Program-made: the position numbers and the translations under genes
NCBI GenBank assembly: GCA_001584585.1
Contig: LSYV01000054.1
Coordinates: 110,945-174,944, forward strand
Length of the DNA: 64,000 nt
Source: Gonium pectorale
Lineage: Eukaryota; Chlorophyta; Chlorophyceae; Chlamydomonadales; Volvocaceae
Reading direction: 5' to 3'
In this document: positions 1 to 13,600 of the stretch, in pieces
Position numbering within the stretch: position 1 is the stretch's first letter
Layout: every line of letters begins with the position of its first letter
The notes under the pieces: model-generated
Told to the model about the DNA's origin: nothing
Seen by the model: only the letters and a program-made list of their open reading frames with translations
The model's database searches: none

Positions 1-917
1 CGCTGGTTTTGCCATTCTGGTCTGGGAAGGGCATAACCCGTCTAGACAAGCTACTTCGCGAAGAGGAAGAGGAGCTCCTACGGCTCGTAGCCATTCATTG
101 TACATTTTGATACATTTTCTACTGCGTTGCTTGCTTATGTCCGAGGATGTGCAGGGCGACCCTGTTTCAACTTCGATGCACGACAAGCGCTAGCACATGG
201 TTCCTGGCTGGAAGGCTCAATAAAAAGGTACAAATGCAAGTGTTGCCGGGACAGATAAAATATAGGACGCAAATAGCCTACAAACAGGCTTTGTCAAACG
301 GCTGAAACTGCAGTCGTGTCAAGTTCAAACCGCTGGCTACCTGTGTGTTAAGGCACCTATTAGTGACTGGTATGTACGCGTTGCAGGGGGCGGATTGACT
401 AAGACCAAGAAGGCAAGATGGGGCGGGTGGCGGGAGCCCACCCCCTTGTGCCGCCCAAAGCCATGATATGGAGCAAGCTTGTTGATTTGAGTATAGACGT
501 AACGTTGCGCTTGCTTTTGAATGTCTCGACACGTACGCGGCCGCATGGGACCTCCTCACATTGTCGGCTCGGAGGCCAGAGGGGTGGGTAGGATTGCCGT
601 CAGAGCGCAACAGCACTTGAAATACAGGCGCAGCAAAGCCGCGCTTGGAGGGCCGCCGGCCGGCTCGCCAGTGTCTATCGTCCAGCACACTGCAACACAC
701 GCCCGACCCAAGCTACGCCATCACAGCTGTGTCAACGCTCATTGCATTAGCACGCGATACAGAACAAAAGTTCAGCTCGTTACAACCTTACCAGAGGCGC
801 GCCCCAAATGCCTATCCGTGAGTATGTCCTGTATGCCTTAGTCACCACGCTTCTGCGAGCGGCTGCGCTTCTGTCCTGCATTCACCATCCTTCACTCCGA
901 GTTACTGTCACATCCGC
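1..917. other. Flank downstream of the GNAT gene, no gene seen
   Basis: Mixed-composition sequence without a credible coding pattern; the open frames on either strand do not resemble a protein family. The part nearest the GNAT stop codon is probably its 3' untranslated region, because a TGTAA-type signal is present on the minus strand near 780-784. Confidence 0.5.
780..784 (-). terminator. Candidate TGTAA polyadenylation signal of the GNAT gene
   Basis: The minus strand reads TGTAA about 135 nt after the GNAT stop codon. TGTAA is the usual chlorophyte polyadenylation element. The motif is short, so position is the main support. Confidence 0.45.
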
Positions 918-3900
918 TCACGTCCCCTCGACGCCAAACCAGTGGTAGTGTTCTGGGCTCCGGCGGAAGCCCAGTCCCTCGAACAACGCGACCGAGGCCG
1001 AGTTTTCCAGGACGATGTACCTGGGACACATGGGAGGGGGCAGTACGAGGAACGTATACAACCGATTCTCGCTTCAGCTGATCAAGTGCAGGCCAGGAAG
1101 GGACCGAAGCGACACAGCAGCCGCAGACCGCTATAGGCTACAAGCTCCACATGGCTTCCCGAAAAGACAGCGGCAACAACCGTTACTCCATGCCAAACAT
1201 GTAGGACAAGTGCACAACAAATGCATCGCCCTCTACACTTGCGCTGCTTAGCATTCACCCAATGCCGGGCCGGCTAAGGAACGACTCACACGAACGCATC
1301 CCGCTGCCTCCTTAAGGAACCGCTGTCGGCGGCGGCTGCCGGCGGAGCAAGCCCAGCGGCCGCGCCGCGCAAGAGCTCCAGCGCGCAGCGCCGCATGAGG
1401 CCGCGCCGCCGGTGGCCCTCCAGCGTGTGCGCCATGCCCAGCGAGCCGTCTGGGCACTGCAAGATCCAGGCCACAGCGTCGGATCCGGATACAGTAGACC
1501 CACAGCTGCAGCCGTCGCCTGTCGGTCCCGATTCCGGACTACCTTCAGCGGGTCCGGGCTTTAAAGCTCCTCCGGCCGAGTCGCCTGCCCGTACGCTCGC
1601 GCCCACTGTGAGGCCCCTGTCATCTGGGTCGGCGCCGTCGACGCTCGGGGCCCCCGTGGCTTCAGGGTCACCATGGTGTGGCTGCGGCCGCCATCGCACG
1701 CAGGCTGTGCGGCTGTGCTGCATGAGCATCCGCACCAGCGGCTTGCTGTACGGCGAGCGGTACGTCCAGCAACCGTCAACCAACTCGAGGTCGGCTTGCG
1801 TACGGAGCGCGTCCAGCTGGTATCCAGCGTCTGGCAGACCAACCCCGTCCTGGAGGGCGGGGGCCCGTATGGGTGCCATCGGTTTCTGGGGTGACAGCTG
1901 GGCAGGACCGAGACACGATCTGGGTTGTGGGCGGGACATGGACCAGCACCACGACCATACGGTCAAGCAGCGGCGAGTACGATCACATGTGCACCCAGAA
2001 TTGCGGCACCCCAGTCCATGCACCCTTGTCCACTCCAGAAAGAGCCCGTGTATACCACACCTCTGACGGCCCCACGCTTAGGGCGCCGAGACCCGCTTGC
2101 AGGGGCAGCGAGTACCTGCGGCAAGGCCGGAGAGCAGGGACGCAGGCCGGAGAGTAGGGACGATCGTCAATGGAACGGGGTACTGCACGCCATGAACAGC
2201 GCGTCGGCCAACTTGAACTGTCTCCCTTGGCAGCTATGTGCTGTTGCTGTTTTCCTCGATAGGGCAGTCTTCGTTGGCCCGTTCACGTCCCTTGGTTCTC
2301 TAACCCTTAGCGCATCGGCCCCGCCCCAGGCGCGCTTAGGCTCGACCGCATCGCCGCAAGCCGCTTCCAATGCCGCGCCATCCCTCAGTCCTGGTGCCGG
2401 CTGAGAGAGCTGGAACCTAACGCCCACCAGTCGGCCCAATGGCCACCGCGCCAGCCCCGCGCTCTAGAGCGCCCGCCACCACGTGCCGTACATGGCGTGC
2501 GTGCCCTACCTGCTGCACGGCTCGTCCCATATGCTGTCGTACCCCGCCTCCCGCAGCACGCCCAGCATGGGCCCCGCGGCATAGCACGGGATTGCGGAGA
2601 ACGCGAGGCGGCCCGGGCCCGGCGGGTGCGGCAGCCCGAGTATGCCGCGCAAGGCGGCGACGAAGAGGTCAATCTGTGGGATCGCAGGAAAATGTTGGGA
2701 GGTGGGTAGTGTCTGATCATCTTGACCAGCAGGGCTCAGCCCCAACGGCCGAGGGGCTCGGCCATAGTGTGACGGAACCGCGCGAGGCCGGGGCTTGTCA
2801 TACCATCCTCTACTTTCGACGTCTATCCTTACAGCTCTACTTGTTGAGGTTCATCGTTTTGGGTGGGCGGGTCGGGCGCACGCGGGTCTGGTAACCGCTG
2901 CTCGCCGATGGACCGGTGGTGAAGTCTGCAATGCCGAGGAGAACACCCGCCCACGACCGTTCGAGCGAGGTAACAACTTCGTATCAAGGACACCCTGGTA
3001 AGTTGTCCCGTCCAGGACCGGGGTTGGGTGCGTCCGCTCCTTTGCCTCGCGCGCTTGCCTTTTTCTGTTCCGCCCGCCCTCCCTACTGGAAACGTCGCGC
3101 CTTCGGGTGTGTATGGCCGTGGATGTGTGGTGTGGCTCCCCAATTGCAGTGTTTCATATCTGCAGTCAAGGGTCCTGCGAGATATCCTAATCAGGTTATC
3201 AGGCAACCCTTACGAAAGCAAAGCCACAAGCCCCGGAACCGCACAGATGTATACCAAGCTAAAGAAAGGGGATGTGCTCCTGTGGCGAAGTCGCAAAGCC
3301 CACGAACGTGCGCAAATTCATGACGTAGGACAATGGTACACGGCAACGGAACTTGCCGTATGCGCGGCGCACACGGACGCCGGGTTGTATGCGCATGCCG
3401 GGCAAGTACCTGATGGGAGCCGTGAGTGTGTTCTCCGGCGCCGTGTGATGTGGCCTGGCAGTTGTTAGGGTTCGGGGGAGTTGTGAGAAGCAGAGTTGGA
3501 TAGGAACGGTCTAGACGCCAGCCGCAATCGTACGGTTCGAGGGAACGGTGCATGAAAGTTCAAAGGACCGGTGCATGAAAGCGAGGGTCGCATCGAAGTC
3601 GCATTGTTGTGGCACATCACCATAACCCACGCGCAACACGCTTTCAAAGGCCTCCGAATCCATCCGCTCACCGACCCGAAATCAGCGCCCAATAAGTTTC
3701 TTACTGAAAGCAACATGCCCACAGACTATTGGCGGTCTTCATGACGCGTGCCGCACGCTGCCGTACCTGGATGTCATGTGTTGGGCTTTCGCCAGTGCTC
3801 GTCGGCCGTGCCTCCACGAAGACCGAGTAAGAGCTGCGCCCCGGCCACTGGCTGCAAATGACCAGCACTTGCGCAGCAGATGCCAACTCCCGGAGGCCCG

Positions 3901-4135
3901 CGGATCCGTCAGGTCCGTGGGGGCTGACCGTGAGCTCCGCCAGGGGGGCCGCAGCGTATACCCGCTTCTGCATACCCGGCCAGTTACCAAGCAAACTCAG
4001 CGCCCGATCACGATCATTAAGCGCCTCGCATCGTTCACGGAGGAGCGCCAGGACGTCCTCGCTCGCGTCCGAGAGCGGGGTCAGCATCGCTTGCACGGCG
4101 ACAGCAGTGTTGTTGCGCAGCCCCGTTGAATTCAT
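918..4135 (-). CDS. GNAT-family N-acetyltransferase, glycine N-acyltransferase-like
   Basis: Predicted acyl-CoA-dependent N-acyltransferase of about 421 aa; the substrate is unknown. My model on the minus strand joins exons 3767-4135, 2510-2673, 1290-1919 and 918-1020, with GT-AG boundaries and consistent phases (0, 2, 2). The first exon carries an N-terminal region with WPG and YSVFVEARP. Exon 2 contains IDLFVAALRG and ends GYDSIWDEPCS. Exon 3 holds the acyl-CoA-binding motif A, GSLGMAHTLEGHRRRGL, including the R-R-x-G-type loop. Exon 4 supplies the C-terminal GNAT motif NSASVALFEGLGF. Exon 3 appears to end in a stop (TGA), but that TGA lies inside a perfect GTGAGT donor; splicing to exon 4 restores the expected C-terminus. 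A Gly/Ser/Pro-rich stretch precedes motif A. The start could also be the in-frame ATG at 4153. It faces away from the large kinase gene. Confidence 0.72.
3070..3141 (+). repeat. Dispersed GGAAACGTCGC repeat, copy A
   Basis: Shares the block GGAAACGTCGCGCCTTCGGG followed by a GTGTATGGCCGT-like segment with other copies in this window. It lies in the long first intron of the GNAT gene, antisense to it. Confidence 0.5.
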
Positions 4136-4668
4136 CCTCGAGTGATCAAGCATGCGAGGAGCAGTTCCCCAGCCTCTAGGTGGGCGGGGAAGCTCCTGCC
4201 AAGTTCTCCCGCGCATCAATGGCGCGCTCCGCCGAGGCCTATCAACATGCCTATTTGATAATACATATCACAGTCCTTTTTATGGAGAGGGATGCAGCCT
4301 GGAAGCCAAGGAAAACAAGTGAGCAAGGGAAACAGGTTGGCTCTCTGCAGCAGTCAAGTTTGGAGTCTATCTCAATACCATCCGGGGAATGGGGCAGGAA
4401 ATGCTGTGTTTCTGGATGAACGTCATCCGGCGGCCCACGGGTCGTAGGATCCGTGCGAAACCGAGCCGCCTTTACCTCCAACTTCACTTGAAACTTGTGA
4501 CAGTCTGCCGCATGTACCCGTGCAAAGCATGGGCGATCCAGTCGTGGCGCAACGCTTGATCCTTTCTTTCTCCTCACGTTGTCCCTCCTTCTCGCCCGAA
4601 CGAGCAAGTCACTGCTTAGCGGCCATTGCTTCACAAGTTTAGGGCGGTGCACCACTTCGGCTCTTCCA
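4136..4668. promoter_or_regulatory. Divergent intergenic region between GNAT and PAS/TKL kinase genes
   Basis: About 530 bp separate the two inferred start codons, so both promoters should lie here. I see no convincing TATA box. An in-frame ATG at 4579 would extend the kinase protein upstream, but the ATG at 4669 gives a myristoylation-type N-terminus and is preferred. Confidence 0.4.
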
Positions 4669-7600
4669 ATGGGCGCGGCCCCAAGCCGCTGCGTTCAATG
4701 CTTCGGTGGCGCGCACAAGCCGCCCCCCGAGGAGGACGCCTCGGCGGGCGTGCCCGCTGGCGCGTCTTCGGCACCAGAAGAAGCCCCACAGTCGGAGCAG
4801 CAACCGGCGCAGCGGCTTGGCGCAGAGGGAGCTCAGTCGCAACAGCTAGATCTCCAACATCCACAAAACCCCGAAGCTTCTAGCGGGCGACCAACCGCCA
4901 TTTCGCTGTCCGTGCAGTCTTTTTGCAGCCCGTTCGCTGCCCAAGCCGGCAACGGCGCGGACGCGTCCACCAGCTCCACCCCGACCGGCTCGACCCCCAG
5001 CGGCGGCGATGCGGACCCCGACGCGCCCCCCGTCCGCGCCGGCCTCACTGCAGCCCAGAAATACCTCCAATCGGCACGTGCACGTGCGCGCGCCGCCGAG
5101 GCCACCCACGTCGCCAACGCCGCCACCGACACCGCCGCTCCCCACGCCTCCGCCGCCGCGAGCCGCAACTTCAGCGGCCCGTCTGCGAGCGGCCTGCCGC
5201 CGCGGCCCGCGCGCGCAAACAGCGGCAAGCCCCAAGGCCTGCAGAGCGCGCCGCCAGCCCTGTCGACGGCGGCGCCGCCGCCGGCGCCGCGGCCGCCTCG
5301 GGGCCTACACGCGCTGCCGTCGCCGTCGCAGTCCAGTTTGCAAATCACCGAGTACGCTTACCAACCCATGATGATGTCACTGGGCTCGGTCGGCGCCTCC
5401 GTCGCCTCTTCCGCCGCCACGGGCTCCGCCGTGCTCGTCACCATTGGCAACGTCGTCTCTTCCAGTGCCGCCACCTCGGGCTGCGCCGCCTCGGCGGCGG
5501 CTGGACCGCCGCTGCCGCCGCCCGGGTCTTTGGTCGCCGCCGCCGCACCGCAGGCACTGGCGCTCCGCCGGGTGCGCCATGAGGCGCGCCGCCACTCGGC
5601 GGAGGGTCAGCTCGGCGGCGGCGGCGGCGCCACCACCGCCGCCGGCGCTAGCGACGCTGGCTTTCCCGGCAAGCCGTCTTCCTCTACGGCGCTCCCCGAG
5701 GTTTTGCGCGGCCCTAGGGGCATTCTCAAGCTGCCTGCCGCCTCTCCGGGCGCTCCCGCCGCTCCCGCGGCCGCGGCGGCATCGGCGGGGCCGCTGGCGG
5801 CGCCGCCGCCCCAAGGCACCTCCCAGGACGTGCTGCGGAGCCCGCCCCGTCATCAGCCGGCGTCCGCCGTCGACTCCGGCGTAACATCGGGATACCTGGG
5901 ATCCGGATCCGACGCCGGCGCGGTCCACAGCGCTGGTTCGGGCAGCCTGAACGCCGGCCGCCTGAGCACTACCACCGAGCGGCTGTTGGGCAGCCGGCAC
6001 GGCCGGACGCCGGAGCAGGTGGCGCTGGCGCTGGCGTCATATCTGGGGACGGCTGACTCCGAAGCGGCGGCCGAGCGGCTCTCTCCAAATGGCCAGAACC
6101 AAAACCGCAACTGCCAACTGCTGCGGGAGGCACAGGGGCAGCTAGAGCTGCGGCGTGAGCCGGAGCAACTGCAGCTGCAACAGCAGCAGCACCGTCACCA
6201 CCACCAGCACTTCCGAAGCCGGCATACGCTGCCGCAAGAGGCCCTGACCTTCAGCCAGCCGAGCTCGAACGAGGACTCCCCGACCGGCAGCACGCGATCC
6301 ATCTCGGATCCGTCGGGACACGGCATCGGGGCCGTGCCCGGCCCCGCGACCCCCGCCAAGGCCGCGCCCGCACACGCAGCGCCGCAGATGAGCCCGGAAG
6401 CGCAACGCGGTGGCGGCGGCGGCGGCGACACAGCCCGCGCGAGCGCCGCGGAGCGAGGGGCTGCATGGCAGCAGTGGGGGCTGCCCAGAGTCGGGATGGC
6501 GGCGGCCGAGGAGCGCGCGGTCGGCGGCGGCAGCCTCGGCGACAGTGGCGGCGGCAGCAGCGGCGGCGGCAGTGGCGGATACCCGGCAGTTCCTAAGAGG
6601 GGGGCCTTCAGCGCGACGCTGGGTTCCATCTTCCGTAACAAGGAGAGCAGCGGCCTGGGCGGCAGCAGCGGGACTGTCGGCGGCTCCGCCGCAGGCCCGT
6701 CACACGTAGCGAGCTGCATTCCGGCAGCGCAGTTCCCTCCGTCGGCCCCGGGGGGCGCTGCAGAGCAGCGCCATGCCGTGCAACAGCAGCAGAGCGCAAG
6801 TGTTCAGCTGCCGGCGGTCAGGCAGCCGCCGCAGCAGCAGCAGCGACCCGTGGGTCACAAGTTCAGGGAGCGGTTTGGCACCATGGCCGCCGCGATGGGC
6901 CTCAAGACCGCGCCCGACCGCCGCAGCCGCCCGGCGGTTCACACCGCACCAGGCAACCTAAGGGCGCAGATGCTGGCCGCTGCCGCGGCAGCGGCGGCGG
7001 CGGCGGCGCCCGCCGACGGATCCGAGGCCGCTGCCGCGGCGGCGGGTAATTCCGGGCCGCTGGCGGCGGCGAGCGGCTTCGAGGGCGGCCTCGCACCGCG
7101 CGGCACGCAGTCTGCCCGCCTTGCGTCGCCGTTTGTGAGCCCGGTCAACAGCGGTGCCAGCGGCGGAGACGGCACTGGCATAGGCATATTCGTCGGCACT
7201 GGCCACGAGATGCCTGCCACTCGGATGTTTGGTGCGGCGAGCGGGGCCTACGGATCCGGCGGCGGCGCCGGCCTGCGCGCCAGGATGGCATCCACCATTG
7301 TGGAGGATGAGCAGGAGGGCGAGGACGCGTCTTTGGCCAGCAGCGCAGCCCACATCCATCCACCGAAACCACTGCCGCCCCCGCAGCCGCTGCCGTCGCG
7401 CGTGCAGCCAGCGGCACTGCAGCAGCCGCAGCCGCAACCGCAGCAGGTGCTGACCGCCGGCGGCGACGATAGCGGCGCGAGCGGCGCCGCGGCGGAGCCT
7501 GCTCTCGGCTCCGGTACGGGGTGCCTGCCTCAGTTTGGTTCCCACATCTCTTCTGTCGTGTCCACCCTGTCGTGGAGCTCAACGGGCGCCGGGGGCGACT

Positions 7601-10600
7601 CCCCCGACTCAGCCACCACGGGCACGTTGCCGCCTCAGCCTCCGCCACCGTCCCTCCCGCCTTCGGCGCCGCCACCGCAGCCGCCGCTTGCCGTACCATC
7701 GGCAGCGACGGCAGCAGAAGTGCTGGTGACGGCGGGTGCGAGCGCGCTGCCTGCTTCTGTGGCTCATGAGACTGTTGCTGGGAGTCCGGGCAAGGCGGAA
7801 TCGGTCCGGAAGCCAACATCTGGCGCAAGGGATGCCGGCGCCGGCGGCGACAGCGGTGGTGGTGTCAACTCACGACCTGACCTGGAGCACCTTACGTCTT
7901 CGGCCGGCGGTGAGCACACTGCGGATGCCGCCGCGCCGCGCATGTCGCCGCCGCCCTCGCCGCCTTGCGCTCCGCAGGGGCCGCAAGATCTGCCGTCATC
8001 GGCACCATCGGCGCCGACGGGCGCCGTGGCGGCTGTGCTGCCGGCGGCCGGGGTGTCGCCCTTCGCGGGCGGTGGCGGCGTGAATGTCCCTGGGGGCTGG
8101 GGCGGCGCAGGAGCAGGAAGGGGCGGAGGGCACGCCGGAGGTGAGGTTTGTGGGTCATGGTACGGCACGGCAACATCGCACTGTTCAATCATCTTTGTAA
8201 CTTGTGGACAGATTACAGATTACAGATTACAGGCTAATCAGAGACAGGGGTTGAGACAGATTGGCTCCCGACCCGCCATAGCAGAGAGGGTAAAACACCC
8301 TTGAGAGTTCTGATTAGCCGTAGGGCCCAGAACCCGGACAGGTCGCGTGTGCAATGTCGGCTCTCGGGAAGTACCCGGAGGACACTGAATGTCTGTTAAT
8401 GTTGGGCGGCGGCGCACGGCAGGTCACCGTGTCGATACCGCGCCGATTAAGTCCGATTAAGCTCACGAACCGCCCCACCCAGAGAGGACGGAAAGAAACC
8501 GACCTCAGTTCACGCAGGCGCCGCACGGCACCCCTGCCGCACGACACCCCTGCCGCACGACACCCTGCCGCGCTCGTACCCCGACAACCTGGATTCCCTG
8601 TCAGGAGGAAGGGTGACATAGCCCGCATGCCGCAGTCGCGTCTCATGCTCATGCAAACTACTGTGGCACTCCCGTAGTCTATTCCCACCTTGCACGCTAC
8701 CCGCTACACGTGATCCGTTGCCCTTGACCGTTATCCGTTGACCGTTACCCATGTGCATGCGCTCCCCGCAGCCCCCGGCAGCATGTGGTCGGGCGCCATG
8801 GTGTCCACGCTGTCTGCGGCCTCCGGCGCCGGCACCGTGCCGTCCCTCCCGAGCTGCCTCGGCAGCGCCGCCAGCCGCCACCACCCCGGTGGCCCCAGCC
8901 AGCAGGGGCACCAACTGGCGCCCGCGTCGCCCTCCGAGCTCACCAGCTCCCTCGCCTCCGTCGCCTCTGTCGCCGAGTACCGCGGCGGCGGCACCGCCAG
9001 CGGCGGCGGCGCCGCGGGCGGTGGCACCGGACATGGCCGGCCGCCGACCCATGGTTCACGCGTCTCGGGGCTCTACAACGGCGGCGGCGGCAGCGGGCAT
9101 TTGCTTCCGCTGCAGCGAGGGATGACCCGTGGGTCGGCCTTCGCCGCCGCGTCCCGAACGGCGTCGCGTGCCGACGCCCCGGCCGGCGGCAGCGACCTGG
9201 GACCTAGCTTCATCCATCAGGGCGCTGTCCTCGGCAGCGGTCGTGGTGCTGCAACCGCCGCCGTCACCGGCGGCCGCCGCGGCGAGCCGTCGGCAGCCGC
9301 CATGCGCAAGTCGCCAGTCGGCGACGGCAGCAGCGGGCTGAGCCACTTGGCCGCCGCCGACGGCGCCGCCGGCGCTGCAGTTGGCCCCGTCGAGGGCGGC
9401 GGCGGCGGCTCCATGGCGTGGGCGCTGCGCACCACTCCGGTTATGTGGAGTGAGCTGGAGCGGACCACGTCGCCACCAGACGATGCCGCCGGCGCCACCG
9501 ACCGCCCCGGGTCAGCAGATCGGCTGCAGCAGCTGCTGCTGGGCGCTTCATCGGTCGCGTCGGCGGCGCACGCGCTGCTCGGGCAGCCTGGGGCGGGCGC
9601 TCAGGCGGAGACCACCGAGCCGCAGTTCACTTTCGGCGAGCCGGGGCGGTGGCAGGGGCAGCGGCCGCGGCGCGCGTCAGTGGCTGTGGTGGTGAGCCTT
9701 GTCTGGGGCTGGTTGTCGTGGGCGTGGGCGTGGGCGTGGTACCGGGCTGGGCGGCAACGGGTGTCACGGGGTGCGGCTGCGGGTTGCCGCGACGGGGCGC
9801 GGCGGTGGGGTGTGGCGATGCGATGCGCCGTCGCAGCCAGGGATGGCGCCCTCTCCGCGGTTGCCGCTCTGGCAGTCAGCTCATCCTGGCCTCCGCAGCT
9901 GGCGGCCTGCATTCCGCGGGCGAAAGAGGGCTGACCCGCTACACCGCCCCCTGCCGCTGCAGGTCGCGGTCCGTACCGCCTCGGACGTCGCCGCCCGCAT
10001 GACCGCCCACATGCGAGTCGACGACGTCGGCCGCCATGGCGGTGGCGGCGCCGCCGCCGCCGCCGGCGGTACTCCCAGGGCCGGGCTCACCTCCGCGGCT
10101 TCCCTTCCAGCCGGCCACATCCGTCTGCATGCCCGTGGGGCCGCCGCCGTCGCCGCCGGTGACGTAGGGTCCTCCGAGAGTGGCGGCGGGGCCCCTGGCG
10201 AGGTCGATTCCCCGTTTGAGTCGCCCTTTGGCTCCTCCCTGGCCCTCACGTCCTCCCCGACCCTCGCGTCCATCACCAAGACCGCAGCCCCGGCCCGACC
10301 CGAGCTGGCTGGCGGCGGCGGCGGACCGCGCAAGGTTGGGGCGCCGCGGCGCGTGCGAACGTCCGGAGCTCTGCGCGTGGGCCGGGCTGCGGCGGCGGAG
10401 CCCGCGCCCTCCGCCGGAGCCGCGGACCTGGCAGGCGGCGCAGGCGATGAGGAGGAGGAGGAGGAGGAGGAGGAGGAGGAGGAGGAGGAGGAGGAGGAGG
10501 AGGAGGAAGCCGCCGCCGCCGCCGCCGCCAGCGGCGCCCCGGTGCCCGTGACACCCAGGGCGGCGGCCGCGGGGGCGGCGGCGGCAGCGGACGCGCCCGC

Positions 10601-13600
10601 GCCGTTCATATTCACGCTGGAGCCCTGCCCGCCGGGGTCCGAGGTGCGCCACTTGAGTGCATGGGCGGTCGGGTGGTTGGGTGGTTGGGTCTTTTCGTTG
10701 CGCTGCTGCGGCACCCCGCTCGAGGGTCCCGTTCGTGCTTAAAACAGCGATTACTACTGCTTGGTCGCCTCCGTCTGTGCCTCTGCTGACCCGCATCCTA
10801 ACCCCAACCCCCGCCACCTTCGCCCGCACCCGCACCACCGCAGGTGGACAACCTGCTTTCTCTGGTCGCCAACGTGTTCCAGGTGAGCCTCGTGCCGCAT
10901 CCGGAAAGCCAATGGAGGGGAGGTAAATGTCAGAGGTGCTGATTTTCTTAGACTGTCAATCCCACCAGCTGACCAACCACGGGTCAACTCCCAACTGCCA
11001 ACGAGATCCCTCCACTTCCAACCGAGCAGATGCCCGTTGTTATGGTAGCTGCGCACCTCCCCGGGACCATCTACGTACGAATAAACAAGGCGGCGGTTGC
11101 GTCTGCAGCCGCAGCCGCCGCAGCCGCCAAACCGGCGGCGGCGGTGGGCAGCAGCCACGGCACCAGCGCAGGCGGCCCCAGGCTACAGGCCCCGGCGCAG
11201 GCTGCCGCCGCGGCGGCAGCGGCCGCGGCGGCGGGCGCCGCCGCCGCCTCAGACATTGAGGAGGACATGGAGTGGCAGCTGCGCCTGGGGGCCTGGGCGA
11301 TCACCAGCTCCGTGGCCGATGGTCCGTGGGGACAGGACGCGGTGGAGGCGGGGAACGGCGTGGTGGTGGTTGAGGACGCGGCGCAAGACGACCGGTGAGC
11401 TCCGGGGCGGTAAACCGAGAGAGAGAGCCCGAGCTAGAGGGCGCAATGCGAGGAGACGATTGCTGTAGGAAGGGGGCGGGGGACCTGCCTGGATCGGCGC
11501 GTGCCTGGAAGGCCCAGTGGCGACCGGTGCGCTCCGGGGCGGGGTTGCTGCCGCGACGCAGTGGGGAAGCGGGAGGGAGGGGAAAGGCAGCGCGGGGAGG
11601 CGCAGAGCGAGGGGGGCGCATGCTGAAGGGATGGAGGCGGGGGACCTGCCCCGGTGGGCACTTGCGTGCGTGCTGGTGGGGACACCTCTGCGGGCTGTAG
11701 CCTCCTTTTCCCTCGGATTCGAGCCCCCTCGACGTGGCTGTTCCCGATGAGGGCCCCCCCATCGCCAACGCGCGCGAAGCACCTTCCATTCGTACCCCTG
11801 CCCCCCAACCCCCCCAGCCCATATCGCCATCTGGAGCCGCCGGGAGTTCGATCTGGCTGGGCGCCAGCACTGTGCCCCCTTGTTCCTCGCAACCGTAACG
11901 CGGAGCTATTCAGTCCCCGCGCGCACCCCGCCCATGCCCCCTTGTTCCTCGCAACCGTAACGCGGAGCTATTCAGTCCCCGCGCGCACCCCGCCCATGCC
12001 CCGCCAGGCTGTCGCGAGAGGCCTTCGTCCGCATGGCGCCCCCCATCCGCTTCCTCATGGCGGCTGCCCTGGAGGAGGACCGGCCCGCAGCCGCAAAGGG
12101 TGCCGCCGTCTTCGCGCCGCCGGCGGGCGCCGTCTCCACAGCCGGCTCCTCCTCGGTGCACGAAATGGTCCGCGAGCGCTCGGGCGCCCTCAGCCGCGCC
12201 AGCGGCGAGGGCGGCGACGGCGACGCGGAGCCGGCGGCCGACGGCAGCGGCAGCGGTGGCGGCGGAGAGGGAAGGGGAGGAGGAGCGGCGGCCGTTGTGG
12301 ACGCGTGCAGGACGCGGCTCCTGGGGACCCTGTGTGTGGCGGACTTCCACGTGGGTTGTGGGCGGAGGGTTCGGAGGGTTCGGTTGGCCCGGGGGAGGGT
12401 GCGCTACTGTGGGGTTTCGGACCGGCACGTCCGTGGGGTTTGATGCAGCGAGCGAGGTGCAACCCGAGGGGGTAATCATGCATGCAGGCCGTGGTTGCAG
12501 GCCGCGACTTCTCTCTCCTTCTGCCTGGATCTGGATCTGGATCTGGATCTGGATCTGGATCTCGGTTGGCCGGCGGCGGCATCAGGCGGCCTCGGGGCTG
12601 CGCACCGAGACACGGCATGAAGCGGGCGCTCGCCGCCTGTATCCAGCGCCATGGCCCGTCGCCGCCGTGGACACCGACCATCACTGCCTGGCCTGTCCGC
12701 CTCCTGTCCGCACCCGCCACAGACCCGACTCGCCGCTGTTGCGTTGCTTAGCTCCGAGCCGGCCGCACTCCCGCTTGACCCGCGCCGCCCCCGCCCAGCC
12801 GCCTCCCTCCATATCCTATACCGTGCTGCTTCAGTTAGCGCCCCTAAGCAGCCTTCTGCATCCGCGTCCCCCAATGCCGCAGCCCCGCCCGGCCGCCTCC
12901 GCTGCTGCCCTGACCCGTGCTCCCGTGCCGCTCTGAAACGGCGTTCCCCATCCCACGCCCTTGCGCCCCCGCAGCCTCGCCCCGCCGCCTCCGTGGCCAC
13001 GCCGCTGCTGGCCAACATCCGGCAGCTGCTGCTCACCCAGCTCAGCCGCGACGTAACGCTGTACGACGAGCGGCAGCGCTCCAGGGTGGGTGGCCGGCTG
13101 GGTGGCTGGCTGGGCGGGTGGCTGGGTGGATGAGGGGGGTAGGGGGCGCCGTGCCCACCGCGCCGATACTTCCTGCCGCACACGCTTTACTGCCGCTGCC
13201 ATTGGCACCCTTCCTGTGCCATGCTCCACCTATTTCCGGGAAGGCCTGCGCCGAAGCCTTCGGCGCTCGAGGAATCAAGAGTGTGTGCCTTCCAACCTCC
13301 CCCGCGCCCCCTTCTGGCGCCCAGGCCGTCCTCTCGGAGCTGCTCCTCAGCCTGCAGCGCATGCTGGACCGCCACGAGCGCTGCCTACTGCTGGTGGACC
13401 TGGCGGCCGGACCCACGGGTCGCTGGCCGGTGCTGTACGCGAACCACGCGTGGACCGCAATCACGGGTACGGCCGGCGGTACGGCAGAGGGCAAAGCATT
13501 CGGGGTGCTGGGGCAGGGCTGCTGGGGTGATGGGCGAGGTCCGATGTCGGACTTGCGCTCTATGGTGCCCCAGGTCCACGGTGTACGATGCGCCGTGCGT

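Noticed and set aside
8209..8232. Telomere-like repeat (ACAGATT)3
   Set aside because: Only three 7-bp units and not the TTTTAGGG type of chlamydomonads; a minor intronic microsatellite.
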